NCBI GenBank assembly: GCA_009746045.1
Contig: RPFO01002130.1
Location: 27,501-91,500 of the forward strand
Length of the DNA stretch: 64,000 nucleotides
DNA from: Mesostigma viride
Taxonomy: Eukaryota > Streptophyta > Mesostigmatophyceae > Mesostigmatales > Mesostigmataceae
Direction of reading: 5' to 3'
Positions within the stretch are counted from its first letter, which is position 1; each line of letters begins with the position of its first letter. The notes under the pieces were generated by a model. That model did no database searches. It was not told where the DNA came from and was given only the letters and a program-made list of their open reading frames with translations. This document shows positions 30,291-40,689 of the stretch, one piece after another. Position numbers and translations under genes: made by a program.

Positions 30291-31675
30291 ATATATTAAA
30301 AATATAATTACTTACAGCAGAGTGAAATCACTCAAACCAAAGCAAACGCCCAGCATATATACCAGTAGTGTAGATTCATATATATTAAAAATATAATTAC
30401 TTACAGCAGAGTGAAATCACTCAAACCAAAGCAAACGCCCAGCTATAAACCTATATACAGAGCCATGTCAAAGCTCTATACTACGATAAGACCAATGGAA
30501 ACGCCTAACGGGAGGAACCTAATAGCCCTGCTGCACCGCAAAATCAGCCCGCGTACGGCGGAGCATGATGTCAGCCATGGCCCGAGTCAGCGCCACCGAC
30601 AAGCGCTGACGCCAATATGACGTCCAGGTCCGCGCCGACCATGGGGCCCGCTGGCCCTCCAGGTCCAGCCGGTCCTCCCGGAGCCGGCAACACTCCTTGA
30701 AGAAGGCGGAGGTCAGGGGCCCCATGGCACCAAACTCCTCCAGGACAAAGGGCACCACACGATGGTGCCCGACGTCGCCGTAGGCCAGGAGCTTGGCCCG
30801 CTCCGCCCGGTCCGCCGTGTAACCTGCCGTGAGGGAGGCCCCAGCCACGTGGCTAAGAGCCAAGGGCCGCGCCACCGAAACGTCGATAAGCAGATGCCGG
30901 CCACCCCCCTCAAAGTCCAGCACCACGATGTCAGGCCGGTGGTTGGGGGAATAGAAGGCAGCGCCATCCGCATCCTCGGACCGGATGTTCGCGTGGGGGA
31001 AAACCGACCGAATCATGGCGAGCACCACCGTCAGGAGGACAGTGTGCAAATACAAATACCAATTCTGATTCTGTTGGCCCCCCATGCAGGCAAGGTAGTG
31101 AGTCCCCGTGGGATCCAGCGGCTGCCCACAGCTACCACAAGGCCGCCCGGCCGGAACAAGAGGCTGCGGGGCAAATAGCTGGTGCCGGAGCGCCACCGAG
31201 TAGTGGCTGGGAGCCAAGGCGAATGGGGGGGCCATGGGAAGAGCACGAAGGTACGCCGAGCCCACACTCCGCAAGGTATATATATTAAAAATATAATTAC
31301 TTACAGCAGAGTGAAATCACTCAAACCAAAGCAAACGCCCAGCTATAAACCTATATACAGAGCCATGTCAAAGCTCTATACTACGATAAGACCAATGGAA
31401 ACGCCTAACGGGAGGAACCTAATAGCCCTGCTGCACCGCAAAAGCAGCCCGCGTACGGCGGAGCATGATGTCAGCCATGGCCCGAGTCAGCGCCACCGAC
31501 AAGCGCTGACGCCAATATGACGTCCAGGTCCGCGCCGACCATGGGGCCCGCTGGCCCTCCAGGTCCAGCCGGTCCTCCCGGAGCCGGCAACACTCCTTGA
31601 AGAAGGCGGAGGTCAGGGGCCCCATGGCCCCAAACTCCTCCAGGACAAAGGGTATATATACCAGTAACGCAAGGT
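30287..31675 (-). mobile_element. site-targeted LINE 3' ends with endonuclease-like ORF (family D)
   Basis: Three minus-strand copies share one 3' end (complement of CATATATATTAAAAATATAATTAC...) but have different 5' truncations: about 30287-30354 (very short), 30377-31276 (0.9 kb) and 31285-31660 (0.38 kb). All lie at a TATATA-rich site. The longest is bracketed by a ~22 bp duplication including TATACCAGTAGTGTAGATT (30355-30376, 31676-31697). The third is nested at its 5' junction with a 15 bp duplication CGCAAGGTATATATA (31270-31284, 31668-31682). The target lies in the 3' part of the ORF1-only LINE. Confidence 0.75.
30519..31274 (-). pseudogene. LINE C-terminal zinc finger and REL-like endonuclease
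   Basis: A 251-codon frame, 5' truncated. It reads C-G-S-C-G-Q-P-L-D-P-T-G-T-H-Y-L-A-C, a CCHC-type finger. R-P-D-I-V-V-L-D and H-L-L-I-D-V-S-V-A-R-P follow about 70 residues later. The R-P-D ... D-V pattern downstream of a zinc finger is that of the restriction-enzyme-like endonuclease at the C-terminus of R2/CRE/NeSL and Dualen-type LINEs, which makes these elements insert at preferred sites. A second partial copy of the end is at 31419-31625. The methionine at 31274 is the truncation edge, not a real start. Confidence 0.65.
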
Positions 31676-32200
31676 ATATATACCAGTAGTGTAGATTAGT
31701 CAGGCTTACCCTATAGCATGTGGCCCACGCGCATGTGCGCTCACATAATGGCCCCCATGGATTAATTAATTAATTAAGTAAACTCGTGCTCCCGTTGGGG
31801 AGTCACGGAGCACCGAAGTGCTTTTAATCCCTGTGTGTGCACAACAGGAGAAAGGGCAGAGACCCCCGGTCTCCTTCATGCCTAAGGCATGCCACAGCTG
31901 CATTCGGGCGCGCTAGCTAAACGGCCGGACACGCTAACGATCCGGCAGCCTGTGGGTGCAATAAGACCCATGTGAGCGTATCATAACAAGGAGCGTGGGC
32001 AAGTAATCTGATCGAAGCCAGGACGTAGCATGGCTGTACAAGGACTAAGCTAAGGCTATGGCTGGTTGTGTACCGTGCGTTAGCGGTGCACGTGACTAGG
32101 TACTGTACTAGGTGGCACAACTAGGCAAACATTCTAAGCATGGCTGCCATGGCGGCATGCAGTGACTACCATTGAAGTAAAGCTAGGGCTACAAGCTATT

Positions 32201-32534
32201 CTAGCCCGCTGGGGGCGTCCACATCTTGCGGTTGATCATCAGGTCCCCGCCCCTCCAGTACACCTTGGGCTTCTGGGGGTCCTGCTTGTGGCGGAGGTAT
32301 TCAGGCCACAGGTCACGTCGCTGCTGCTGCTGAGCGGGGGTCAGGTCGTCGTCCAGCGTCCAGGTGAGGTCGTGCAACCGCTTGCGACGAGAGAGGAACC
32401 GCTGCTTGTCCTCACGGGAGGGGAAGGTGAGCAGGACTGGTGGGGGAGCCGCCTTGTCCCGTGAGTGGGGAAGGCGGTGGCACCCACGCAGTTCTACCTC
32501 ACCTACCAGGCCCATGAGGGTAAGGAGCTGGTCC
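32201..32534 (-). pseudogene. LINE ORF1, C-terminal RNA-binding part
   Basis: Encodes L-L-T-L-M-G-L-V-G-E-V, P-P-P-V-L-L-T-F-P-S-R-E-D-K-Q-R-F-L, S-R-R-K-R-L, L-D-D-D-L-T-P-A-Q-Q-Q-Q-R-R and V-Y-W-R-G-G-D-L. This is the C-terminal half of an L1-like ORF1 protein (RRM plus C-terminal domain). It joins the piece at 34263-34835 in frame once the TTAA transposon between them is removed (D-E-L followed by K-D-Q-L-L). The stop is at 32201, followed by the 3' UTR. This is the best-preserved ORF1 C-terminus in the window. Confidence 0.85.
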
Positions 32535-32538
32535 TTAA

Positions 32539-34258
32539 CCCTTAAATCGTCACGGGTCCGTTATAATGGTCCCAGTCGAACTGGGACCATTTAAACGGAC
32601 CGAGTTTGTGGCAGAACTGGGCGCCGCGCCACTTTGAATTTAACGGTCAACTCGACGGATCCTGAAAGCTGGCCACGTGGCCTATCCGCAGCACTTCTCA
32701 GACCGTCCATCGGACACTTGGCCAGGGTGCTACGCGCTTGCAAGTCCAGGGGGGTACCATGGTCGAACGAAGACGACGTGCATAAAAATAATTTTGTCGT
32801 GCATGCAATATTCCGGCTATGGCGAAGCAAAAGATGATTGGGGCAGGAGCACGGATGATCAGATTGCGCTGAAATTTTGTGGAAATATTATTTATGTCAT
32901 AAACATGCTGCATACCTAGCTGCGGAACAGATAGAAATGCGAATGTAGGCTTCGGAGCAATTTTTCCTTGCGGCAGCTCGTTAGGGCGGCCAGGCGATGA
33001 GCATGCCAGGGCTACGTCATTAATCGCAGCGAAAGTCCATTTGTTTGCGCACTGATGCAATATATAAATTGTTTTTAGCATTTGTGGTTAGTGGCGTGTT
33101 GAAAAAAGCCGCGGTGGATACATCTACAATGTGGGGGTGCTGGCTCCCGCAAGCAAGGTAACGTCCGGTCTCCAGCTGGTACGTATTTGAGCGCTGGCGT
33201 CTTGTAAGAACCCAGTATATATAGTTTAACGTTTGGCACTTGTTCGTAGGCTTGTACTAGAAGGTTTGTAATCGTTTTTTTGTGGTTTGCTGCTTCTTTG
33301 CACAGGCTTGTCAATTGGTTGGTGTACGCCAATGTCGGGCAGATTTTAGCCCATATTCACTTCCGTTCAGCCAATATTAGCCTCATGGTGGTGATAACAC
33401 GGTCGGGGTCGTTCATGGATAAGATATATGTAATACCAAGGTGATTATCCCTCGCTCATGCAGGTCGAAAGTAGTGTTTCCATGGCAAGCTTTTAGCTGC
33501 ACCACTTCATGTCTTGCTAGCTTCTTGTTGTGTGCTCCTTGCAAGCTAGAAACATGACCCTGCTGGCATGGCAGCATGTCCAGCTTAAACCATTTGTTTT
33601 TCTCATCATTGACAACACTTTAGGGGTGCTTTTTTATACCTTTGCTGCACTAGTAATCTCCACCTTGCTATGCCTCCTCCTTGCGACCGTCCGTGTGCGT
33701 ATGGTTGATTGCACAAGCTTTATACCCAATGCATAGAATGGCAGTAGCTCTGTATGCTGGGGCTGTGCATTTGGATGCATTTGTGGTTGTTTATGATGAT
33801 GTTGGCCAGGTTGCCACAAAGAAACTATACGGTAGTGCTAGCGAAACACACCCTAAAAACTGGGGCCGTTATAACGGACTAAGTTATTTTGGGCATTTTG
33901 CTAGCTGTGGTAGGCAGCTCTCTGCCATTTCATGATGTGAGTGCATCTATGCCATGCCTGTGAGTATAGCAAACTACCTTTGAAGGGCCAAGCCCAACTG
34001 ATTTGTATAAATGGTTTATATTGCATGGTATAGGTCTCATACCCTTTTTTTTTGGTACCCCCTTGGGGGGCATGCTATTTATAGCACCCTTGGAGCATGG
34101 AAATGTGACCAACAACATGACCCCATCAAAACTTGATATAAAAGCATGCTTGGATACAAGGGTGGGCCAGAAAATGTTATTGGGCTTGATACTAGCGTGT
34201 TTGCAAAGATAGGTCAACTCAGTCCGTTCTCGTGGTCCCAGTCAAGACGGTTTAAGGG
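32539..34258. mobile_element. 1.7 kb TTAA-flanked DNA transposon (non-autonomous)
   Basis: Flanked by TTAA (32535-32538, 34259-34262) with terminal inverted repeats CCCTTAAATCGTC on the left and CCCTTAAACCGTC on the right complement. CCC ends with a TTAA target are typical of piggyBac-like elements. A palindrome TGGTCCCAGT-CGA-ACTGGGACCA lies near the left end (about 32570-32592), and its half-site recurs near the right end. An internal GGGCCGTTATAACGG at about 33855 echoes the terminal sequence. No transposase frame is visible; the open frames inside are short. Its exact excision restores the ORF1 frame. Confidence 0.85.
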
Positions 34259-34262
34259 TTAA

Positions 34263-34835
34263 GCTCGTCGGCAAGGGAGGTTGATGTCTCACCTGGCTTC
34301 TGGGGGAAGCGACGCAGCACCACCCGGCAGTCGCGGCGGGCGCGGTCGGTGGCCTCCCGTTCTTGAGCCTGGCGAAGGTCTTCAAGCTCCTGGAGCTTCG
34401 TAGCGATGGCGTCGGTGGTGGAGGCGGTCGCTGTCCGCAGCAGGTCCGGCGCATAGGAGAGGGGCGGGAGGTCACCAGCATCCAGCCGGGGTGGCTGGGA
34501 TGCGATGGTGGCCGTCTGCTCCGCTATCTTTGGGACCTGTGAGGCAAGGGCCTCGGTGTGGGCGGTGATGGCTTCAAGCTTCTTCATGAGCACGCCGCAC
34601 TTGCCCTCCACCTGAGAGACAAGTGCAGCGTGCGTCTCAGATGCCTATACGCCGCGGTGTGCAGCGTCGTGAACTGGGGCTGAAGCTTGTGGACGACCTT
34701 GCTCTCCACATTGGAGACCCGGGCCTCCACCGTGTTGAGCGTCGTGTTCAGCGAGGTCAGCTTCTCGGCCAACGGCCAGGTCACGTGCTCCTCCAGCACT
34801 GCTCGGATGTCATCCTTGCAGAGGGAGGATGCCGA
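34263..34835 (-). pseudogene. LINE ORF1, central coiled-coil part
   Basis: Two overlapping frames (34584-34835 and 34252-34611). The first has S-L-C-K-D-D-I-R-A-V-L-E-E-H-V and L-N-T-T-L-N-T-V-E-A-R-V-S-N-V-E, heptad-like coiled-coil sequence. The second has L-E-A-I-T-A-H-T-E-A-L-A and K-L-Q-E-L-E-D-L-R-Q-A-Q-E-R-E. ORF1 proteins trimerise through such coiled coils. One frameshift lies near 34600. Upstream it joins S-E-S-A-S-S-L across the 8.6 kb transposon to the piece ending at 43460. Confidence 0.75.
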
Positions 34836-34840
34836 CTCAG

Positions 34841-34868
34841 CCCCATGCACACCTGGATTTGTACTACA
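34841..34868 (+). repeat. left terminal inverted repeat of the 8.6 kb transposon
   Basis: 28 bp, identical to the complement of 43427-43454. Starts CCCCATGCACACC. Host DNA with the CTCAG duplication precedes it. Confidence 0.92.
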
Positions 34869-34962
34869 GCACAAGTACAAATTGATTTTTTTCAACTTTG
34901 TTATTTTGTACCTCTCTTAGGTCCAAAGGTAGGAGGTAAGTGTCTCATCATGTTTTGACACC

Positions 34963-35330
34963 GTTGCACCGTTGCACCGTTGCACCGTTGCACCGTTGCA
35001 CCATAAAACTACCATTTTATGATTTTGTATGGTGTCACGAGGTAACCTAACGTCCAATACTAATGTTATAATGTCCACAAGCACTGCCTAAAGTGGGGTG
35101 CCACTGTGCCACCGTTGCACCGTTGCACCGTTGCACCGTTGCACCGTTGCACCATAAAACTACCATTTTATGATGCTGTATGGTGTCACGAGGTAACATA
35201 ACGTCCAATACTAATGTTATATTGCCCACAAGCACTGCCCAACGTGGGGTGCCACTGTGCCACCGTTGCACCGTTGCACCGTTGCACCGTTGCACCGTTG
35301 CACCGTTGCACCGTTGCACCGTGCCACCGT
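34963..35330 (+). repeat. left subterminal minisatellite, GTTGCACC orientation
   Basis: Three blocks of a tandem 8-mer (GTTGCACC on the plus strand) at about 34963-35001, 35112-35152 and 35262-35322. They alternate with a ~110 bp spacer (A-C-C-A-T-A-A-A-A-C-T-A-C-C-A-T-T-T-T ... G-G-G-G-T-G-C-C-A-C), giving a higher-order unit of about 150 bp. The same 8-mer lies near the right end in the opposite orientation. Repeated subterminal motifs often serve as transposase-binding sites. Confidence 0.85.
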
Positions 35331-35589
35331 GACATGTCTTGACACATCATTTGTTGACTTTTCCTACGCAAGTAATGCAAGCACATGGCAAAATAAAATA
35401 TTGATGATGATTACTTGAGACAAATATTAATTGATTATCAGCATTGTCTCCAATGTCTCCTACATGTAACATATGGAGAAGCAAGTACTACGTGATCGCA
35501 ACCACAATTCCTTTGTTCGCCAACTAATACATCACAGCATAAAAAAGCTGAATAAATGGCTGAAAACTGACAAAGAGGTGCAAACACGA

Positions 35590-36790
35590 TCAATATGAAC
35601 ATGAACCATAATAAACTGGTTCCCCTCGCTCATTTGCATCTTGCGAGTACGGCTGATGCCTTTTCCGCGATGGAGGGGCGGGGGGCGGGGGGCGGGGGGC
35701 GCTGCGAGCACGCATGCGTTCATCATCAAAGTTGCTGTGAGTCGTGAGACGAGTATGCTGAGTTGCTGCATAATGTCCCTCAGCATAATGTGGCCTATCT
35801 GGCTCCCTCGTGGCGGCATAACGGTAAGCGCCCTGCAAGGGCTCACCGTGGGCCATATAATAGGAGTCATAAGGCTCGTACAGGCCATGCGATTCATCTT
35901 GCCAATCCAGCTTCCTTGCCTCATCGATCGCGGGTGCGCGCGTGCGCGGCTCTGGCTCATCTTGCCAATCCAGCTTCCTTGCCCCATCCATCGCGGGTGC
36001 GCGCTTGCGCGGCTCTGGCTCACGGCGTGCCGGCTGCCATTCTGCCCCCTGCATGCCGGTGAAGCCTTCACGTTGCCGCAATGTGGGAGGCGCAGCAGGA
36101 ATGGTCGGCCGGTGAATCTCCGTGCCGCGGCTTGAGGTTGGAGCACATTCAACAGGCGTGCATGGCACTCGTTCCCTTTCCAAAGCATCAACCCTCTCCG
36201 TCAGGGATTTGACCTGTTCCTTCAGCTTCGCAGTCGCGGGGTTCTCTGGGGCGGCAGCCGGCTTTGCACGCGCTGCCAATGATGATTGGCACTTGGAAAC
36301 CTTTGCATTCAAATCAGCGATCTGCATAGCCACAGACGGCGGCGCCTTCTTCCTCCCTTGCTTCGCTTGAAACCCCACCCAGTCCTTCAGCTCTGCGATT
36401 GCTGCCTGTGCTGCTTGCAACCCCTGAGTAAGGGGCGCTAGCCACTTTGCCGGGGGAGCTGCCGGGGGAGCTGCCGGGGGAGCTGCTGGCATCGCACTCT
36501 CGGACGGTGCTGACTTTGCTGCGCGAGGCGGCAGTGCCTTCCCGCCCTGGTATTCAAGCTGGCGTGCAGGGCGCAAGCTCCGCTGGCCCCCCCCCCCGCC
36601 GCCGTCGAGGCGCGCTTCTTGGGCTTGACGGGTGATGTTTGTTCCTCGCTGCCATCGTCACCCCCCCTTCCCCATCATTGTGCTCCTCCTCCACCTCCTC
36701 TTCATCCTCCAGGTCATAGCTGGCATCGCCCCCGCTTTCATCTTCATCTTCATCTTCATCGGATGGAGCAGGCGGGACGACAGCGAGCAC
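35590..36790 (-). CDS. partner gene A, exon 3 (acidic/basic, coiled coil)
   Basis: The exon begins after the acceptor TTTACAATTCAG (exon start 36790) and reads V-L-A-V-V-P-P-A-P-S. An acidic run follows (D-E-D-E-D-E-D-E-S and E-D-E-E-E-V-E-E-E), then a basic R-R-R-R-G-G cluster resembling a nuclear localisation signal. At an 11-C run (36587-36597, plus strand) the frame ends soon after (stop 36554), while a 328-codon frame continues to 35590. A one-base change in the run, real or a sequence error, would join them. The second part has P-P-A-A-P-P-A-A-P-P-A, a coiled-coil-like K-L-K-E-Q-V-K-S-L-T-E-R-V-D-A-L-E-R-E, and a ~21-residue duplication (E-P-E-P-R-x-R-A-P-A ... K-L-D-W-Q-D). Function unknown. 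Confidence 0.55.
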
Positions 36791-37008
36791 CTGAATTGTA
36801 AACATGCACGCATACAGAGATTGACATTTTACATCAACAATAATTAATGTTTTATGGTGCTTACAAATAGAGTGCTCCTGATGGTGTCTTCTAGTATGCA
36901 CATTGATAATATGCGCCAGTGTGGTTTGCGCTCGGCTGCGGTTGGATTGCGCATGGCATGTTCTAGCATATGAATGTCAACAATGCAAAACCGATCTGAG
37001 ATACTTAC

Positions 37009-37773
37009 AAGATAGCCCTGCCCGGTGGTCTTGTTGGTCGCGCTCCTTAACTGGTTGATGCGCGACTCCTGGCGGGTAAACACTGACGTGATGTCCGCCA
37101 TGGCATCCGCCAAGGTAGTACTCGAATGGCAATGCAATTCGGCGGTGGCGGCAGGGTCAACCGTCAAGTTATATGGTCGGCACCACGCTACACGGATTTC
37201 ACCGGAGGCGAATGAGGTAACCGTCCATTCTCCTTCCCCGCAGCTGTAAATGGGACGCACCAACGCCACAAAGGACTGGTACTCATGGCCAGTGCTGGCT
37301 GCCCTCACACAAGCGAGTCCGAGGATGACAAGCCGCACAACGGTGTTGCCCGTGGGAGTGGCACGCAGGTCACGCATTAGCTCAGGATCCGCATGACTGC
37401 AGATGTCACCGATGGAGAACGACGTCACCTTGGCGGTGCTACGAGAGCCAGCCTTTTTGCACGAAACATACAGCGGAGGCCAGTCACTCTTGGTGTCTAG
37501 TTGGGCCAGGGAATCCTTTTCATCAGACAGCGTGTAGAAGTTGTGAGCTCGTGTGATGTTGTGCTCTGGAACGGTTATCTGAGGAATACCGTTGATGAAC
37601 CTGCTGTTGGTTGGAAAACCCTTGCCCACGTCGAGCATGTGAAGCACAACTGGCTTGGCCGCAGTAGCACCCCGGGATGCAATCGAGAGGCTGCCGGCTC
37701 CCTTCACGAGCACCCCCAAATATCCCAGATACTTGACGAGGCACTTGTGCGCAGGTGGGTCCTGCGATGCTGC
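37009..37773 (-). CDS. partner gene A, exon 2
   Basis: 255 codons between a likely acceptor (GAATTGCAACAG before 37773) and the donor CTT-GTAAGT (exon end 37009). Both boundaries fall between codons, so the phase matches exons 1 and 3. The peptide runs A-A-S-Q-D-P-P-A-H-K-C ... G-Q-G-Y-L. It contains paired Cys and His residues (V-S-C-K-K-A-G, I-C-S-H-A-D, Y-S-C-G-E-G-E-W) but no motif I can name. The open frame extends past the donor to 36844, but the strong GTAAGT and the following acceptor argue for splicing. The product may act with the transposase. Confidence 0.6.
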
Positions 37774-37834
37774 CTGTTGCAATTCAACAGCAATAGCACA
37801 AGCAATGTCATGATTCCAAACGCCAAGAACTGCA

Positions 37835-38035
37835 CTTAGTAATATTCCTTTGGTAAAATGCAATTCAAGAGCAATAGCACAAGCAATGTCATGATTCCAA
37901 ACGCCAAGAACTGCACTTATTGTAATATTCCTTTGGTAAAATGCAATTCAAGAGCAATAGCACAAGCAATGTCATGATTCCAAACGCCAAGAACTGCACT
38001 TATTGTAATATTCCTTTGGTAAAATAACAACCGGA
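37835..38035 (-). repeat. ~80 bp direct repeat in gene A intron 1
   Basis: A unit containing C-A-A-T-A-G-C-A-C-A-A-G-C-A-A-T-G-T-C-A-T-G occurs about three times between 37780 and 38030, spaced ~80 bp. The first partial unit overlaps the start of exon 2, so the repeat was made by duplicating the intron-exon junction, including the acceptor region. This could create alternative acceptor sites. Confidence 0.75.
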
Positions 38036-38056
38036 TTTCCCCTGTCATAAATTTAC

Positions 38057-38338
38057 CTGAGATTTCCCATCCGTTTTGGCTGTTTGCTCGGTTTCCTCAT
38101 CCGAAGCACCGGAGGCATTCATTCTATGAAGTTCATTGACTGCTCCCCTGACGTACACGTTTGATGCCCTTTGCTTCTGTACTTCATCACCTACAGCGCC
38201 CACTGATACAGGGCCTGTATCCATTGTGTTCTCTTGCCCCGGTGGTGCTACTGCGTCCTGTTCACTGGCATGCTCCACATGTCCGGCATCCCCGCCATTG
38301 TTTTCAATACCTGCCTGCGGCTGCACGCCGCTAGCCAT
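38057..38338 (-). CDS. partner gene A, exon 1
   Basis: 94 codons from ATG 38338 (M-A-S-G-V-Q-P-Q-A-G) to the donor CTCAG-GTAAAT (exon end 38057). The exon is acidic and polar, with D-E-E-T-E-Q-T-A-K-T-D-G near its end. It ends on a codon boundary. The gene is transcribed away from the central palindrome, divergent from gene B. An ATG is also present at internal codon 39. Confidence 0.6.
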
Positions 38339-38499
38339 TCTCAGCTATCCGGATTTCCGAACTACGCCAATACCTGGCCAGAATGGCTGAAAATTTCCAC
38401 GAAATGCATCCAAGTGCACGAATTATTGAGTCGGTGGTGGCACCATGGCACGGAGTACAAATGGGTGGTGGCACGCCGTGCCACCGGTGGTGGTGGCAC

Positions 38500-38778
38500 G
38501 GTGCAACGGTGCAACGGTGCAACGGTGCAACGGTGCAACGGTGCAACGGTGCAACGGTGCAACGGTGCAACGGCCAGTGATTGGCCCGTAGTTGATTTTG
38601 TGATATGCGCCTAGTAAAAATTGGCCGCAAATCTTGTGCCCACGTACGACCGGACGAATTTGCGGCCAATTTTTACTAGGCTGCATGTCAGCAAATCAAG
38701 AACGGGCCAATCACTGGCCGTTGCACCGTTGCACCGTTGCACCGTTGCACCGTTGCACCGTTGCACCGTTGCACCACC
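38500..38778. repeat. central palindrome with inverted minisatellite arms
   Basis: Left arm: (GGTGCAAC)n followed by GGCCAGTGATTGGCCCG... and TAGTAAAAATTGGCCGCAAAT. Right arm: ATTTGCGGCCAATTTTTACTA ... CGGGCCAATCACTGGCC followed by (GTTGCACC)n. The arms are separated by about 25 bp (38631-38656). The structure lies between the two divergent gene starts (38338 and 38983), so it could hold a shared promoter. It might also be a remnant of two elements joined end to end. Confidence 0.8.
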
Positions 38779-38830
38779 AAATTTTCCTGGCCAGAATGCC
38801 CTGTCTTTGCATGTAAAGGATAATTATGAT

Positions 38831-39012
38831 AATGAACCAGCGATGGAAGCAAGGGGATAATGAACCAGCGATGGAAGCACCAGCGATGGAAGCGATGGAA
38901 GCGATGGAAGCTGGAGGGGGAGGGGGAGGGGGAGGGGGAGGGGGAGGGGGCGGCCGTATAATATTACGCAGTTCCTAAAGCCATGTATTATTACGCAGTT
39001 CCTAAAGCCATG
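38831..39012 (+). repeat. short repeats upstream of gene B start
   Basis: Copies of A-A-C-C-A-G-C-G-A-T-G-G-A-A-G-C occur at 38835-38910. A (GGGGGA)n run follows (38914-38950). A direct duplication of ATTACGCAGTTCCTAAAGCC comes next (38967 and 38991 onward), creating two in-frame ATGs at 38983 and 39010. Confidence 0.8.
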
Positions 39013-40689
39013 AAGGGCCTGGGCATTATGGAGCCCGATGCGGGGGCGCAGGTTTTTGGAATGCTATTCTCGCTGCTTGTCCTGGTGGTCGTGTTGCTCG
39101 TCATGGCGAGACGAGGGCTCCGTCTTAGCGCTGCCGCCGTCTTAGCAAAATGCACCACAGATGCGTCCTGTGCTGCGGCACTTAGCAGGGACTGGGACTG
39201 TGGGTGTGGCCGCCATTGTTTGCGAAGCGTGCATTTCGAGGAGATAAGAGCGATGAGGACCGACATGTGGTCTAAGAAGCCTGCGGATCGGAAAGAGTTT
39301 ATAAAGAACCAGCTTTTTCAGGCCGGCCAGCGAGAAACTGAAATTCCGGGGAGCTTGCGTCACAAACGCAGTCGAGATGAGGGCTTCCTTTTCGCAGTGG
39401 ATGGCTACGTTACTTACCCAGCTGACAGGCATCAGCCAGAGTCGGCAACCCCGTTTCGGCATCGCATGTGTGAAGCCGCTTTCCGCCGTGCTTTGTATAT
39501 CAACCCCAATATGTGGCACGCGGCTGTCAAGGAGACAACCCGCCCTCGACCTTTGCCTGGTGATCGTGATTTGGAGTCCGGCTTGGGTAGCACTGCTGGA
39601 CGGCGCATTGGGGTATCCCGGTCAGTGTCTGCCAAGATTGGGGAGGCCAAGGCGCTTTGTGAGCTGTGGATTCGGCGTTGGTTCTGCCCAGCAGTTGAGA
39701 AGGATCCCCGGGATGGCGCCAGCATCATTGAGCAACCGTGCAAGAAGACTTTATACTCGGACTACACTGCAGAGCAGCAGGACTACGGAACACCTGTAGT
39801 TAGCATGTCGCTTTTCAGGAAAATTTTTGAAGCAGTGAGAGTAAGCATGCGAGTCCGGATTGAGAAATATCGCACGAAAATTATGGGTGAGTGCTCCCGC
39901 TGCCGGAAGTTAAAGGATGCCATCTTGTCTTATCGTACCACTGACCGGGCCCGGTGGGAGGCTTTCAAAGAGAAGTTAGCTGATCACACCGACTTCTTTA
40001 ATGGGGAACGGATGGCTTACCTGCAACGAAGGTTTGAGGGCGCCAAGCACTATTTTGTTTCCATAGTCATCGATGGTCTGGCGAAAATGAAGACGGCGGT
40101 TCCAACCAGGGGCAGCGCCTCGAAAGAGTGGCTTAGCAGCCGCAAGCTACATATACCCTACCAGCTGGTTTGCTCGATTTTGCATGGAGTGAGGACGTAC
40201 TTCTGGGTGATTATGCCTTGGGTAGCCAATTCTGAGGTTTCTGGTAATTCAGGGCGTGTCACTGCGACGCTGCTCACACACCAATTGTTGGAAGTGGTGG
40301 TTGAGCGACCATGGGAAAGGTCCCGCAATCCTGAGATCCGCGAGTTTGGCCTTGCCACGACACTCGTCCTTCAAGTGGACGGGGGTGGGGACAACATGAA
40401 TAGCGAGCTATTGGGCTTTCTAGCGGTTCTCATTAACCGCCGTCTCTTTTCTCTCATCAGGGTGTGCCGCCTGCCCCCGGGGCACACCCATAATGACGCT
40501 GATCAGAGATTTGGTTGGTTTATCCGGTGGTACAACGGGATGAAGAACCGCGTGTCAGATCTCGCACCGGTGCTCATGCTGACATTTCAAGATGTGTTGC
40601 AAGGGCTGACGCGTGCCTTTGCACACTACTACGAGCAAGGCCCATTCGGGAGCATGGCGACAATAAACCCACTGCCGCCATCTGCCAAG
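38983..40689 (+). CDS. transposase-like gene B, exon 1 (DDD/E core)
   Basis: 569 codons ending at the donor AAG-GTTGGT. Likely catalytic core: I-V-I-D-G-L-A-K-M-K (D364), L-Q-V-D-G-G-G-D-N-M-N (D466, D470, N471), and L-P-P-G-H-T-H-N-D-A-D-Q-R-F (H501-F510, D505 and D507). The G-H-T-H-x-D-x-D-Q motif is typical of DUF7869-type proteins of algae and protists, which look like RNase H-fold transposases. C304-S-R-C307 is a possible zinc knuckle half. Residues about 24-43 are hydrophobic, odd for a transposase; the start could be at 39010 or 39031 but the segment stays included. The role would be cutting and joining the 28 bp termini in the nucleus. Confidence 0.75.
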
